From contig OY288241.1 of assembly GCA_958450325.1 (NCBI GenBank), forward strand, positions 45,211,978-45,275,977: 64,000 nt of DNA, given 5' to 3'. Shown here in pieces: positions 47,654 through 61,300 of this stretch. The stretch is from Agrostemma githago. Its lineage: Eukaryota; Streptophyta; Magnoliopsida; Caryophyllales; Caryophyllaceae. The notes under the pieces were generated by a model. It was not told the DNA's origin. It saw nothing but the letters and a program-made list of their open reading frames with translations, and did no database searches. Each line of letters opens with the position of its first letter. Position 1 is the first letter of the stretch. The position numbers and the translations under genes were made by a program.

Positions 47654-50579
47654 TTGTCGACAATCTCTGCAGTGTCATTTGGGACGGATCTTTGTCCATG
47701 GACTTTCTTCCAGATAGTTTATGACTATCTCTGGACTGTTAATTGGGAGGGATCTTTGTCCCTAGACTTTCTTCGAGATAGTTTCCGACTCTCTCTGGAC
47801 TGTTATTTGGGACGGATCTTTGTCCCTGGACTATCTTTATACAGTTGGAAACTATCTCTGGAATATTCTTTGGGACGGATCTTTGTCCCAGGACTTTCTT
47901 CGAGACTGTTTCCGACTATCTCAAGACTATTTTTTGGGACGGATCTTTGTCCCTTGACATTCTTCCAGACAGTTTCTGAGAATCTTTGGACTATTCTTTG
48001 GGATAGATCTTTGTCCCTGGAGTTTCTTGGAGATAGTTTCCAACTATCTCTGGACTATTCTTTGGGACGGATCTTTGTCCCTGGACTTTCTTGGAGATGG
48101 TTTCCGATTGTCTCTAGACTGTTATTCGGGACGGATCTTTGTCCTTGGACTTTTATCAAGACAGTTTTTGACTATCTCTGGATTTTTATTTGGAACGGAT
48201 CTTTGTCCCTGGACTTTCTTCGAGACAGTTTCCGATTATCTCCGGAGTGTTATTTGGGACGGATCTTTGTCCTTGGACTTTTATCGAGACAGTTTTTGAC
48301 TATCTCTGTATTTTTATTTGGAACGGATCTTTGTCCCTTGACTTTCTTCGTCACAGTTTCCCACTATCTCTGGACTGTTCTTTGGGACGGATCTTTGTCC
48401 CTGGGCTTTCTTTGAGATAGTTTCCGACTATCTCTGGACTGTTCTTTAGGACAGATCTTTGTCCCGGAAAATTTTTGAGACAGTTGCCGACTTTCTCTTG
48501 ACTGTTCTTTGGGACGGATCTTTGTCCCTGAACTTTCTTCGAGATAGTTTCCGACAATCTCTGGACGGATCTTTGTCCCTGGATTTTTTGGAGATAGTTT
48601 CCGACTATCTCTGGACTGTTATTTGGGACGGATCTTTGTACCTAGACTTTGTTTTAGGCAGTTTCCAACTATCTCTAGACTTTTATTTGGGGCAGATCTC
48701 TGTCCTTGGACTTACTTCGAGACAATTGCCGACTATCTCTGGACTGTTATTTGAGGCGGATCTCTATCCCTGGATTTTCTTCAAGACAGTTGCCGACTAT
48801 CTCTGGACTCTTCTTTGGGACGGATCTTTGTCCCTGGAATTTCTGCGAGATAGTTTTCGACTATCTCTGGACTATTCTTTGGGACGGATCTTTGTCCATG
48901 GACATTCATCTATATTGTTTCCGACTATCTCTGGACTATTCTTTGAGACGGATATTTGCCCCTAAACTTTCTTCGAGATAGTTGTCGACAATCTCTGCAG
49001 TGTTATTTGGGACGGATCTTTGTCCCTGGACTTTCTTCCAGACAGTTTATGACTATCTCTGGACTGTTAATTGGGAGGGACCTTTGTCCCCGGACTTTCT
49101 TCGAGATAGTTTTCGACTATCTCTGGACTATTATTTAGGATGGATCTTTGTCCCTAGACTTTCTTCGAGACAAATGCCGACTATCTCTGGACTGTTCTTT
49201 GGGTCAATTCTTTGTCCCTGGACATTCTTCGAGACAGTTTCTGAGAATCTTTGGACTGTTCTTTGGGACAGATCTCTGTCCCTGGACTTTCTTGGAGATA
49301 GTTTCCAACTATCTCTGGACTATTCTTTGGGACGGATCTTTGTCCCTGGATTTTCTTGGAGATAGTTTCCGACTGTCTCTAGACTGTTATTTGGGACGGA
49401 TCTTTGCCCCTGGACTTTCTTCTATATAGTTGGCGACTATATCAGGACTATTCTCTGGGATGGATCTTTATCCCTGGACTTTCTTCGAGACAGTTTCCGA
49501 CTATCTCCGGACCATTCTTTAAGACGGATCTTTGTCTCTAGACATTCTTCGAGACAGTTTCCGACAATCTCTCGACTGTTCTTTGGGATGGGTCTTTGTC
49601 TCTGGACTTTCTTCGAGACAGTTTCCGACTATCTCTGGACTATTCTTTGGGATGGATCTTTGTCCCTGGACTTTCTTCGAGACAGTTTCCGACTATCTCC
49701 GGACTGTTATTTGGGACGGATCTTTGTCCTTGGACTTTTATCGAGAGAGTTTTTGACTATCTCTGGATTTTTATTTGGAACGGATCTTTGTCCCTGGACT
49801 TTCTTCGTCACAGTTTCCCACTATCTCTGGACTGTTCTTTGGGACGGATCTTTGTCCCTGGGCTTTCTTTGAGATAGTTTCCGACTATCTCTGGACTGTT
49901 CTTTTGGACAGATCCTTGTCCCGGAAATTTTTTGACACAGTTGCTGACTTTCTCTTGACTGTTCTTTGGGACGGATCTTTGTCCCTGAACTTTTTTCGAG
50001 ATAGTTTCCGACTATCTCTGGACTGTTCTTTGTGACGGATCTTTGTCCCTGGATTTTTTGGAGTTAGTTTCCGACTATCTCTGGACTGTTATTTGGGACG
50101 GATCTTTGTTCCAAGACTTTGTTTGAGGCAGTTTCCAACTATCTCTAGACTTTTATTTAGGACAGATCTCTGTCCTTGGACTTACTTCGAGACAATTTCC
50201 GACTATCTCTGGACTGTTATTTGAGACGGATCTCTATCCCTGGATTTTCTTCAAGACAGTTGCCGACTATCTCTGGACTCTTCTTTGGGACGGATCTTTG
50301 TCCCTGGAATTTCGCCGAGATAGTTTTCGACTATCTCTGGACTATTCTTTGGGACGGATCTTTGTCCATGGACATTCATCTATATTGTTTCCGACTATCT
50401 CTGGACTCTTCTTTGGGACGGATCTTTGTCCCTGGAATTTCTTCGAGATAGTTTTCGACTATCTCTGGACTATTCTTTGGGATGGATCTTTGTCCATGGA
50501 CATTCATCTATATTGTTTTCGACTATCTCTGGAAGATTCTTTGAGACGGATATTTGCCCCTGGACTTTCTTCGAGATAG
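47654..50579 (+). repeat. HORs, 21-mer and 25-mer (1328 and 1598 bp)
   Basis: Marker units lie at 47654, 48982 and 50580. The 1328-bp copy has the same four indels as the HOR at 40102: CTATCTTTATAC, CCCGGAAA with a short T run, TCTGGACGGATC (48560) and GGATTTTTTGGAG. The 1598-bp copy opens with the GGGTCAATTC unit (49201), as does the HOR at 41622. The pair is thus a diverged duplicate of 40.1-42.0 kb. Confidence 0.83.
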
Positions 50580-53500
50580 TTGTCGACAATCTCTGCAGTG
50601 TCATTTGGGACGGATCTTTGTCCCTGGACTTTCTTCCAGATAGTTTATGACTATCTCTGGACTGTTAATTGGGAGGGATCCTTGTCCCTGGACTTTCTTC
50701 GAGATAGTTTCCGACTATCTCTGGACTGTTATTTGGTACGGATCTTTGTCCCTGGACTATCTTTTATACAGTTGGAAACTATCTCTGGAATATTCTTTGG
50801 GACGGATCTTTGTCCCTGGACTTTCTTCGAGACTGTTTCCGACTATCTCTAGACTATTTTTTGGTACGGATCTTTGTCCCTGGACATTCATCGAGACAGT
50901 TTCTGAGAATCTTTGGACTGTTCTTTGGGACAGATCTTTGTCCCTGGACTTTCTTGGATATAGTTTCCAACTATCTCTGGACTATTCTTTGGGACGGATC
51001 TTTGTCCCTGGACTTTCTTGGAGATAGTTTCCGACTGTCTCTAGACTGTTATTTGGGACGGATCTTTGCCCCTGGACTTTCTTCTATATAGTTGGCGACT
51101 ATATCAGGACTATTCTCTGGGATGGATCTTTGTCCCTGGACTTTCTTCGAGACAGTTTCCGACTATCTCCGGACCATTCTTTAAGACGGATCTTTGTCTC
51201 TAGTCATTCTTCGAGACAGTTTCCGACAATCTCTCGACTGTTCTTTGGGATGGGTCTTTGTCTCTGGACTTTCTTCGAGACAGTTTCCGACTATCTCCGG
51301 ACTGTTATTTGGGACGGATCTTTGTCCTTGGACTTTTATCGAGACAGTTTTTGACTATCTCTAGATTTTTATTTGGAACGGATCTTTGTCCCTGGACTTT
51401 CTTCGTCACAGTTTCCCACTATCTCTGGACTGTTCTTTGGGATGGGTCTTTGTCTCTGGACTTTCTTCGAGACAGTTTCCGACTATCTCTGGACTATTCT
51501 TTGGGATGGATCTTTGTCCCTGGACTTTCTTCGAGACAGTTTCCGACTATCTCCGGACTGTTATTTGGGACGGATCTTTGTCCTTGGACTTTTATCGAGA
51601 CTGTTTTTGACTATCTCTGGATTTTTATTTGGAACGGATCTTTGTCCCTGGACTTTCTTCCTCACAGTTTCCCACTATCTCTGGACTGTTCTTTGGGACG
51701 GATCTTTGCCCCTGGGCTTTCTTTGAGATAGTTTCCGACTATCTCTGGACTGTTCTTTTGGACAGATCTTTGTCCCGGAAAATTTTTGAGACAGTTGCCG
51801 ACTTTCTCTTGACTGTTCTTTGGGACGGATCTTTGTCCCTGAACTTTCTTCGAGATAGTTTCCGACTATCTCTGGACTGTTCTTTGTGACGGATCTTTGT
51901 CCCTGGGCTTTCTTTGAGATAGTTTCCGACTATCTCTGGACTGTTCTTTTGGACAGATCCTTGTCCCGGAAATTTTTTGACACAGTTGCCGACTTTCTCT
52001 TGACTGTTCTTTGGGACGGATCTTTGTCCCTGAACTTTCTTCGAGATAGTTTCCGACTATCTCTGGACTGTTCTTTGTGACGGATCTTTGTCCCTGGATT
52101 TTTTGGAGTTAGTTTCCGACTATCTCTGGACTGTTATTTGGGACGGATCTTTGTTCCTAGACTTTGTTTTAGGCAGTTTCCAACTATCTCTAGACTTTTA
52201 TTTAGGACAGATCTCTGTCCTTGGACTTACTTCGAGACAATTGCCGACTATCTCTGGACTGTTATTTGAGACGGATCTCTATCCCTGGATTTTTTTCATG
52301 ACAGTTGCCGACTATCTCTGGAGTCTTCTTTGGGACGGATCTTTGTCCCTGGAATTTCTCCGAGATAGTTTTCGACTATCTCTGGACTATTCTTTGGGAC
52401 GGATCTTTGTCCATGGACATTCATCTATATTGTTTCCGACTATCTCTGGACTCTTCTTTGGGACGGATCTTTGTCCCTGGAATTTCTTCGAGATAGTTTT
52501 CGACTATCTCTGGACTATTCTTTGGGATGGATCTTTGTCCATGGACATTCATCTATATTGTTTTCGACTATCTCTGGAAGATTCTTTGAGACGGATATTT
52601 GCCCCTGGACTTTCTTCGAGATAGTTGTCGACAATCTCTGCAGTGTCATTTGGGACGGATCTTTGTCCCTGGACTTTCTTCCAGATAGTTTATGACTATC
52701 TCTGGACTGTTAATTGGGAGGGATCCTTGTCCCTGGACTTTCTTCGAGATAGTTTCCAACTATCTCTGGACTGTTATTTGGGACGGATCTTTGTCCCTGG
52801 ACTATCTTTTATACAGTTGGAAACTATCTCTGGAATATTCTTTGGGACGGATCTTTGTCCCTGGACTTTCTTCGAGACTGTTTCCGACTATCTCTAGACT
52901 ATTTTTTGGGACGGATCTTTGTCCCTGGACATTCTTCGAGACAGTTTCTGAGAATCTTTGGACTGTTCTTTGGGACAGATCTTTGTCCCTGGACTTTCTT
53001 GGATATAGTTTCCAACTATCTCTGGACTATTCTTTGGGACGGATCTTTGTCCCTGGACTTTCTTGGAGATAGTTTCCGACTGTCTCTAGACTGTTATTTG
53101 GGACGGATCTTTGCCCCTGGACTTTCTTCTATATAGTTGGCGACTATATCAGGACTATTCTCTGGGATGGATCTTTGTCCCTGGACTTTCTTCGAGACAG
53201 TTTCCGACTATCTCCGGACCATTCTTTAAGACGGATCTTTGTCTCTAGTCATTCTTCGAGACAGTTTCCGACAATCTCTCGACTGTTCTTTGGGATGGGT
53301 CTTTGTCTCTGGACTTTCTTCGAGACAGTTTCCGACTATCTCCGGACTGTTATTTGGGACGGATCTTTGTCCTTGGACTTTTATCGAGACAGTTTTTGAC
53401 TATCTCTGGATTTTTATTTGGAACGGATCTTTGTCCCTGGACTTTCTTCGTCACAGTTTCCCACTATCTCTGGACTGTTCTTTGGGATGGGTCTTTGTCT

Positions 53501-54478
53501 CTGGACTTTCTTCCAGATAGTTTCCGACTATCTCTGGACTATTCTTTGGGATGGATCTTTGTTCCTGGACTTTCTTCGAGACAGTTTCCGACTATCTCCG
53601 GACTGTTATTTGGGACGGATCTTTGTCCTTGGACTTTTATCGAGACAGTTTTTGACTATCTCTGGATTTTTATTTGGAACGGATCTTTGTCCCTGGACTT
53701 TCTTCCTCACAGTTTCCCACTATCTCTGTACTGTTCTTTGGGACGGATCTTTGTCCCTGGGCTTTCTTTGAGATAGTTTCCGACTATCTCTGGACTGTTC
53801 TTTTGGACAGATCTTTGTCCCGGAAATTTTTTGAGACAGTTGCCGACTTTCTCTTGACTGTTCTTTGGGACGGATCTTTGTCCCTGAACTTTCTTCGAGA
53901 TAGTTTCCGACTATCTCTGGACTGTTCTTTGTGACGGATCTTTGTCCCTGGATTTTTTGGAGATAGTTTCCGACTATCTCTGGACTGTTATTTGGGACGG
54001 ATCTTTGTTCCTAGACTTTGTTTGAGGCAGTTTCCAACTATCTCTAGACTTTTATTTAGGACAGATCTCTGTCCTTGGACTTACTTCGAGACAATTGCCG
54101 ACTATCTCTGGACTGTTATTTGAGACGAATCTCTATCCCTGGATTTTCTTCAAGACAGTTGCCGACTATCTCTGGACTCTTCTTTGGGACGGATCTTTGT
54201 CCTTGGAATTTCTTCGAGATAGTTTTCGACTATCTCTGGACTATTCTTTGGGACGGATCTTTGTCCATGGACGTTCATCTATATTGTTTCCGACTATCTC
54301 TGGACTCTTCTTTGGGACGGATCTTTGTCCCTGGACTTTCTTCGAGATAGTTTTCGACTATCTCTGGACTATTCTTTGGGATGGATCTTTGTCCATGGAC
54401 ATTCATCTATATTGTTTTCGACTATCTCTGGAAGATTCTTTGAGACGGATATTTGCCCCTGGACTTTCTTCGAGATAG
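50580..54478 (+). repeat. Long HORs, 32-mer and 29-mer (2045 and 1854 bp)
   Basis: Marker units lie at 50580, 52625 and 54479. They share GGGAGGGATCC (a BamHI-type site near 50676 and 52721), TTGGATATAG, CTAGTCATTC and an internal repeat of the GGGATGGGTC segment. The 2045-bp copy has an extra three-monomer duplication around the CCCTGGGCTTTC unit (51712 and 51902), which explains most of the length difference. Confidence 0.83.
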
Positions 54479-54545
54479 TTGTCGACAATCTCTGCAGTGT
54501 CATTTGGGACGGATCTTTGTCCCTGGACTTTCTTCCAGATAGTTT

Positions 54546-57500
54546 ATGACTATCTCTGGACTGTTAATTGGGAGGGATCTTTGTCTCTGGACTTTCTTCG
54601 AGATAGTTTCCGACTATCTCTGGACTGTTATTTGGGACGGATCTTTGTCCCTGGACTATCTATTATACAGTTGGAAACTATCTCTGGAATATTCTTTGGG
54701 ATGGATCTTTGTCCCTGGACTTTCTTCGAGACAGTTTCCGACTATCTTTTGACTATTTTTTGGGACGGATCTATGTCCCTGGACATTCTTCGAGACAGTT
54801 TCTGAGAATCTTTGGACTGTTCTTTGGGACAGATCTTTGTCCCTGGACTTTCTTGGAGATAGTTTCCAACTATCTCTGGACTATTCTTTGGGACGGATCT
54901 TTGTCCCTGGACTTTCTTGGAGATAGTTTCCGAATGTCTCTAGACTGTTATTTGGGACGGATCTTCGCCCCTGGAGTTTCTTCTATATAGTTGGCAACTA
55001 TATCAGGACTATTCTCTGGGATGGATCTTTGTCCCTGGACTTTCTTCGAGACAGTTTCCGACTATCTCCGGACTATTATTTAAGACGGATCTTTGTCTCT
55101 AGACATTCTTCGAGACAGTTTCCGACAATCTCTCGACTGTTCTTTGGGAAGGGTCTTTGTCTCTGGACTTTCTTCGAGACAGTTTTCGACTATCTCTGGA
55201 CTATTCTTTGGGATGGATCTTTGTCCCTGGACTTTCTTCGAGACAGTTTCCGACTATCTCCGGACTGTTATATGGGACGGATCTTTGTCCTTGGACTTTT
55301 ATCGAGACAGTTTTTGACTATCTCTGGATTTTTATTTGGAATGGATCTTTGTCCCTGGACTTTCTTCGTCACAGTTTCCCACTATCTCTGGACTGTTCTT
55401 TGGGACGGATCTTTGTCCCTGGGCTTTCTTTGAGATAGTTTCCGACTATCTCTGGACTGTTCTTTTGGACAGATCTTTGTCCCGGAATTTTTTTGAGAAT
55501 GTTGCCGACTTTTTCTTGATTGTTCTTTGGGACGGATCTTTGTCCCTGAACTTTCTTCGAGATAGTTTCCGACTATCTCTTGACTGTTCTTTGTGACGGA
55601 TCTTTGTCCCTGGATTTTTTGGAGATAGTTTCCGACTATCTCTGGACTATTATTTAGAACAGATCTTTGTTCCTAGACTTTGTTTGAGGCAGTTTCCAAC
55701 TATCTCTAGATATTTTCTTTAGGACAGATCTCTGTCCTTGGACTTACTTCGAGACAATTGCCGATTATCTCTGGACTGTTATTTGAGACGGATCTCTATC
55801 CCTGGATTTTCTTCAAGACAGTTGCCGACTATCTCTGGACTCTTCTTTGGGACGAATCTTTGTCCCTGGAATTTCTTCGAGATAGTTTTCGACTATCTCT
55901 GGACTATTCTTTGGGACGGATCTTTGTCCATGGACATTCATCTATATTGTTTTCGACTATCTCTGGAAGATTCTTTGAGACAGATATTTGCCCCTGGACT
56001 TTCTTCAAGATAGTTGTCGACAATTTCTGCAGTGTCATTTGGGACGGATCTTTGTCCCTGGACTTTCTTCCAGATAGTTTATGACTATCTCTGGACTGTT
56101 AATTGGGAGGGATCTTTGTCCCTGGACTTTCTTCGAGATAGTTTCCGACTATCTCTGGACTGTTATTTGAGACGGATCTTTGTCCCTGGACTATCTTTTA
56201 TACAGTTGGAAACTATCTCTGGAATATTCTTTGGGACGGATCTTTGTCCCTGGACTTTCTTCGAGACTGTTTCCGACTATCTCTAGACTATTTTTTGGGA
56301 CGGATCTATGTCCCTAGACATTCTTCGAGACAGTTTCTGAGAATCATTGGACTGTTCTTTGGGACAGATCTTTGTCCCTGGACTTTCTTGGAGATAGTTT
56401 CCAACTATCTCTGAACTATTCTTTGGGACGGATCTTTGTCCCTGGACTTTCTTCCAGATAGTTTATGACTATCTCTGGACTGTTAATTGGGATGGATCTT
56501 TGTCTCTGGACTTTCTTCGAGATAGTTTCCGACTATCTCTGGACTGTTATTTGGGACGGATCTTTGTCCCTGGACTATCTATTATACAGTTGGAAACTAT
56601 CTCTGGAATATTCTTTGGGATGGATCTTTGTCCCTGGACTTTCTTCGAGACAGTTTCCGACTATCTTTTGACTATTTTTTGGGACGGATCTATGTCCCTG
56701 GACATTCTTCGAGACAGTTTCTGAGAATCTTTGGACTGTTCTTTGGGACAGATCTTTGTCCCTGGACTTTCTTGGAGATAGTTTCCAACTATCTCTGGAC
56801 TATTCTTTGGGACGGATCTTTGTCCCTGGACTTTCTTGGAGATAGTTTCCGAATGTCTCTAGACTGTTATTTGGGACGGATCTTCGCCCCTGGAGTTTCT
56901 TCTATATAGTTGGCAACTATATCAGGACTATTCTCTGGGATGGATCTTTGTCCCTGGACTTTCTTCGAGACAGTTTCCGACTATCTCCGGACTATTATTT
57001 AAGACGGATCTTTGTCTCTAGACATTCTTCGAGACAGTTTCCGACAATCTCTCGACTGTTCTTTGGGAAGGGTCTTTGTCTCTGGACTTTCTTCGAGACA
57101 GTTTCCGACTATCTCTGGACTATTCTTTGGGATGGATCTTTGTCCCTGGACTTTCTTCGAGACAGTTTCCGACTATCTCCGGACTGTTATATGGGACGGA
57201 TCTTTGTCCTTGGACTTTTATCGAGACAGTTTTTGACTATCTCTGGATTTTTATTTGGAATGGATCTTTGTCCCTGGACTTTCTTCGTCACAGTTTCCCA
57301 CTATCTCTGGACTGTTCTTTGGGACGGATCTTTGTCCCTGGGCTTTCTTTGAGATAGTTTCCGACTATCTCTGGACTGTTCTTTTGGACAGATCTTTGTC
57401 CCGGAATTTTTTTGAGAATGTTGCCGACTTTTTCTTGATTGTTCTTTGGGACGGATCTTTGTCCCTGAACTTTCTTCGAGATAGTTTCCGACTATCTCTT

Positions 57501-58383
57501 GACTGTTCTTTGTGACGGATCTTTGTCCCTGGATTTTTTGGAGATAGTTTCCGACTATCTCTGGACTATTATTTGGAACAGATCTTTGTTCCTAGACTTT
57601 GTTTGAGGCAGTTTCCAACTATCTCTAGATATTTTCTTTAGGACAGATCTCTGTCCTTGGACTTACTTCGAGACAATTGCCGATTATCTCTGGACTGTTA
57701 TTTGAGACGGATCTCTATCCCTGGATTTTCTTCAAGACAGTTGCCGACTATCTCTGGACTCTTCTTTGGGACGAATCTTTGTCCCTGGAATTTCTTCGAG
57801 ATAGTTTTCGACTATCTCTGGACTATTCTTTGGGACGGATCTTTGTCCATGGACATTCATCTATATTGTTTTCGACTATCTCTGGAAGATTCTTTGAGAC
57901 AGATATTTGCCCCTGGACTTTCTTCAAGATAGTTGTCGACAATTTCTGCAGTGTCATTTGGGACGGATCTTTGTCCCTGGACTTTCTTCCAGATAGTGTA
58001 TGACTATCTCTGGACTGTTAATTGGGAGGGATCTTTGTCCCTGGACTTTCTTCGAGATAGTTTCCGACTATCTCTGGACTGTTATTTGAGACGGATCTTT
58101 GTCCCTGGACTATCTTTTATACAGTTGGAAACTATCTCTGGAATATTCTTTGGGACGGATCTTTGTCCCTGGACTTTCTTCGAGACTGTTTCCGACTATC
58201 TCTAGACTATTTTTTGGGACGGATCTATGTCCCTAGACATTCTTCGAGACAGTTTCTGAGAATCATTGGACTGTTCTTTGGGACAGATCTTTGTCCCTGG
58301 ACTTTCTTGGAGATAGTTTCCAACTATCTCTGAACTATTCTTTGGGACGGATCTTTGTCCCTGGACTTTCTTCCAGATAGTTT
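54546..58383 (+). repeat. Two tandem 30-mer HORs (1919 bp each)
   Basis: The copies are 54546-56464 and 56465-58383, phased on TATGACTATCTC after the CCAGATAG unit. They are almost identical. Differences I noticed include GTTTTCGAC against GTTTCCGAC, TTTAGAACAG against TTTGGAACAG, and GGGAGGG against GGGATGG. Private shared variants include TTATATGGGACGG, ATCTTCGCCCC and the 65-bp monomer with CTAGATATTTTC (near 55705 and 57624). Confidence 0.9.
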
Positions 58384-61300
58384 ATGACTATCTCTGGACT
58401 GTTAATTGGGAGGGATCTTTGTCCCTGGACTTTCTTCGAGATAGTTTCCGACTATCTCTGGACTGTTATTTGGGACGGATCTTTGTCCCTGGACTATCTT
58501 TTATACAGTTGGAAACTATCTCTGGAATATTCTTTGGGATGGATCTTTGTCTCTGGACTTTCTTCGAGATTGTTTCCGACTATCTCTAGACTATTTTTTG
58601 GGACGGATCTATGTCCCTGGACATTCTTCGAGACAGTTTCTGAGAATCTTTGGACTGTTCTTTGGGACAGATCTTTGTCCCTGGACTTTCTTGGAGATAG
58701 TTTCCAACTATCTCTGGACTATTCTTTCGGACGGATCTTTGTCCCTGGACTTTCTTGGAGATAGTTTCCGACTGTCTCTAGACTGTTATTTGGGACGGAT
58801 CTTTGCCCCTGGACTTTCTTCTATATAGTTGGCGACTATATCAGGACTATTCTCTGGGATGGATCTTTGTCCCTGGACTTTCTTCGAGACAGTTTCCGAC
58901 TATCTCCGGACCATTCTTTAAGACGGATCTTTGTCTCTAGACATTCTTCGAGACAGTTTCCGACAATCTCTCGACTGTTCTATGGGATGGGTCTTTGTCT
59001 CTGGACTTTCTTCGAGACAGTTTCCGACTATCTCTGGACTATTCTTTGGGATGGATCTTTGTCCCTGGACTTTCTTCGAGACAGTTTCCGACTATCTCTG
59101 GACTGTTATTTGAGACGGATCTTTCTCCCTGGACTATCTTTTATACAGTTGGAAACTATCTCTGGAATATTCTTTGGGATGGATCTTTGTCCCTGGACTT
59201 TCTTCGAGATTGTTTCCGACTATCTCTAGACTATTTTTTGGGACGGATCTATGTCCCTGGACATTCTTCGAGACAGTTTCTGAGAATCTTTGGACTGTTC
59301 TTTGGGACAGATCTTTGTCCCTGGACTTTCTTGGAGATAGTTTCCAACTATCTCTGGACTATTCTTTGGGACGGATCTTTGTCCCTGCACTTTCTTGGAG
59401 ATAGTTTCCGACTATCTCTAGACTGTTATTTGGGACGGATCTTTGCCCCTGGACTTTCTTCTATATAGTTGGCGACTATCTCGGGACTATTCTTTGGGAT
59501 GCATCTTTGTCCCTGGACTTTCTTCGAGACAGTTTCCGACTATATGTGGACTATTCTTTAAGACGGATCTTTGTCTCTGGACATTCTTCGAGACAGTTTC
59601 CGACAATCTCTGGACTGTTCTTTGGGATGGGTCTTTGTCCCTGGACTTTCTTCGAGACAGTTTCCGACTATCTCTGGACTATTCTTTGGGATGGATCTTT
59701 GTCCCTGGACTTTCTTCGAGACAGTTTCCGACTATCTCCGGACTGTTATTTGGGACGGATCTTTGTCCTTGGACTTTTATCGAGACAGTTTTTGACTATC
59801 TCTGGATTTTTATTTGGAACGGATCTTTGTCCCTGGACTTTCTTCATCACAGTTTCCCACTATCTCTGGACTGTTCTTTGGGACGGATCTTTGTCCCTGG
59901 GCTTTCTTTGAGATAGTTTCCGACTATCTCTGGACTGTTCTTTTGGACAGATCTTTGTCCCGGAAATTTTTTGAGACAGTTGCCGACTTTTTCTTGATTG
60001 TTCTTTGGGACGGATCTTTGTCCCTGAACTTTCTTCGAGATAGTTTCTGACTATCTCTGGACTGTTCTTTGTGACGGATCTTTGTCCCTAGACTTTGTTT
60101 GAGGCAGTTTCCAACTATCTCTAGACTTTTATTTAGGACAGATCTCTGTCCTTGGACTTACTTCGAGACAATTGCCGACTATCTCTGGACTGTTATTTGA
60201 GACGGATCTCTATCCCTGGATTTTCTTCAAGACAGTTGCCCACTATCTCTGGACTCTTCTTTGGGACGGATCTTTGTCCCTGAAATTTCTTCGAGATAGT
60301 TTTCGACTATCTCTGGACTATTCTTTGGGACGGATCTTTGTCCATGGACATTCATCTATATTGTTTCCGACTATCTCTGGACTCTTCTTTGGGACGGATC
60401 TTTGTCCCTGGAATTTCTTCGAGATAGTTTTCGACTATCTCTGGACTATTCTTTGGGATGGATCTTTGTCCATGGACATTCATCTATATTGTTTTCGACT
60501 ATCTCTGGAAGATTCTTTGAGACGGATATTTGCCCTTGGACTTTCTTCGAGATAGTTGTCGACAATCTCTGTAGTGTCATTTGGGACGGATCTTTGTCCC
60601 TGGACTTTCTTCCAGATAGTTTATGACTATCTCTGGACTGTTAATTGGGAGGGATCTTTGTCCCTGGACTTTCTTCGAGATAGTTTCCGACTATCTCTGG
60701 ACTGTTATTTGGGACGGATCTTTGTCCCTGGACTATCTTTTATACAGTTGGAAACTATCTCTGGAATATTCTTTGGGATGGATCTTTGTCCCTGGACTTT
60801 CTTCGAGATTGTTTCCGACTATCTCTAGACTATTTTTTGGGACGGATCTATGTCCCTGGACATTCTTCGAGACAGTTTCTGAGAATCTTTGGACTGTTCT
60901 TTGGGACAGATCTTTGTCCCTGGACTTTCTTGGAGATAGTTTCCAACTATCTCTGGACTATTCTTTCGGACGGATCTTTGTCCCTGGACTTTCTTGGAGA
61001 TAGTTTCCGACTGTCTCTAGACTGTTATTTGGGACGGATCTTTGCCCCTGGACTTTCTTCTATATAGTTGGCGACTATATCAGGACTATTCTCTGGGATG
61101 GATCTTTGTCCCTGGACTTTCTTCGAGACAGTTTCCGACTATCTCCGGACCATTCTTTAAGACGGATCTTTGTCTCTAGACATTCTTCGAGACAGTTTCC
61201 GACAATCTCTCGACTGTTCTATGGGATGGGTCTTTGTCTCTGGACTTTCTTCGAGACAGTTTCCGACTATCTCTGGACTATTCTTTGGGATGGATCTTTG

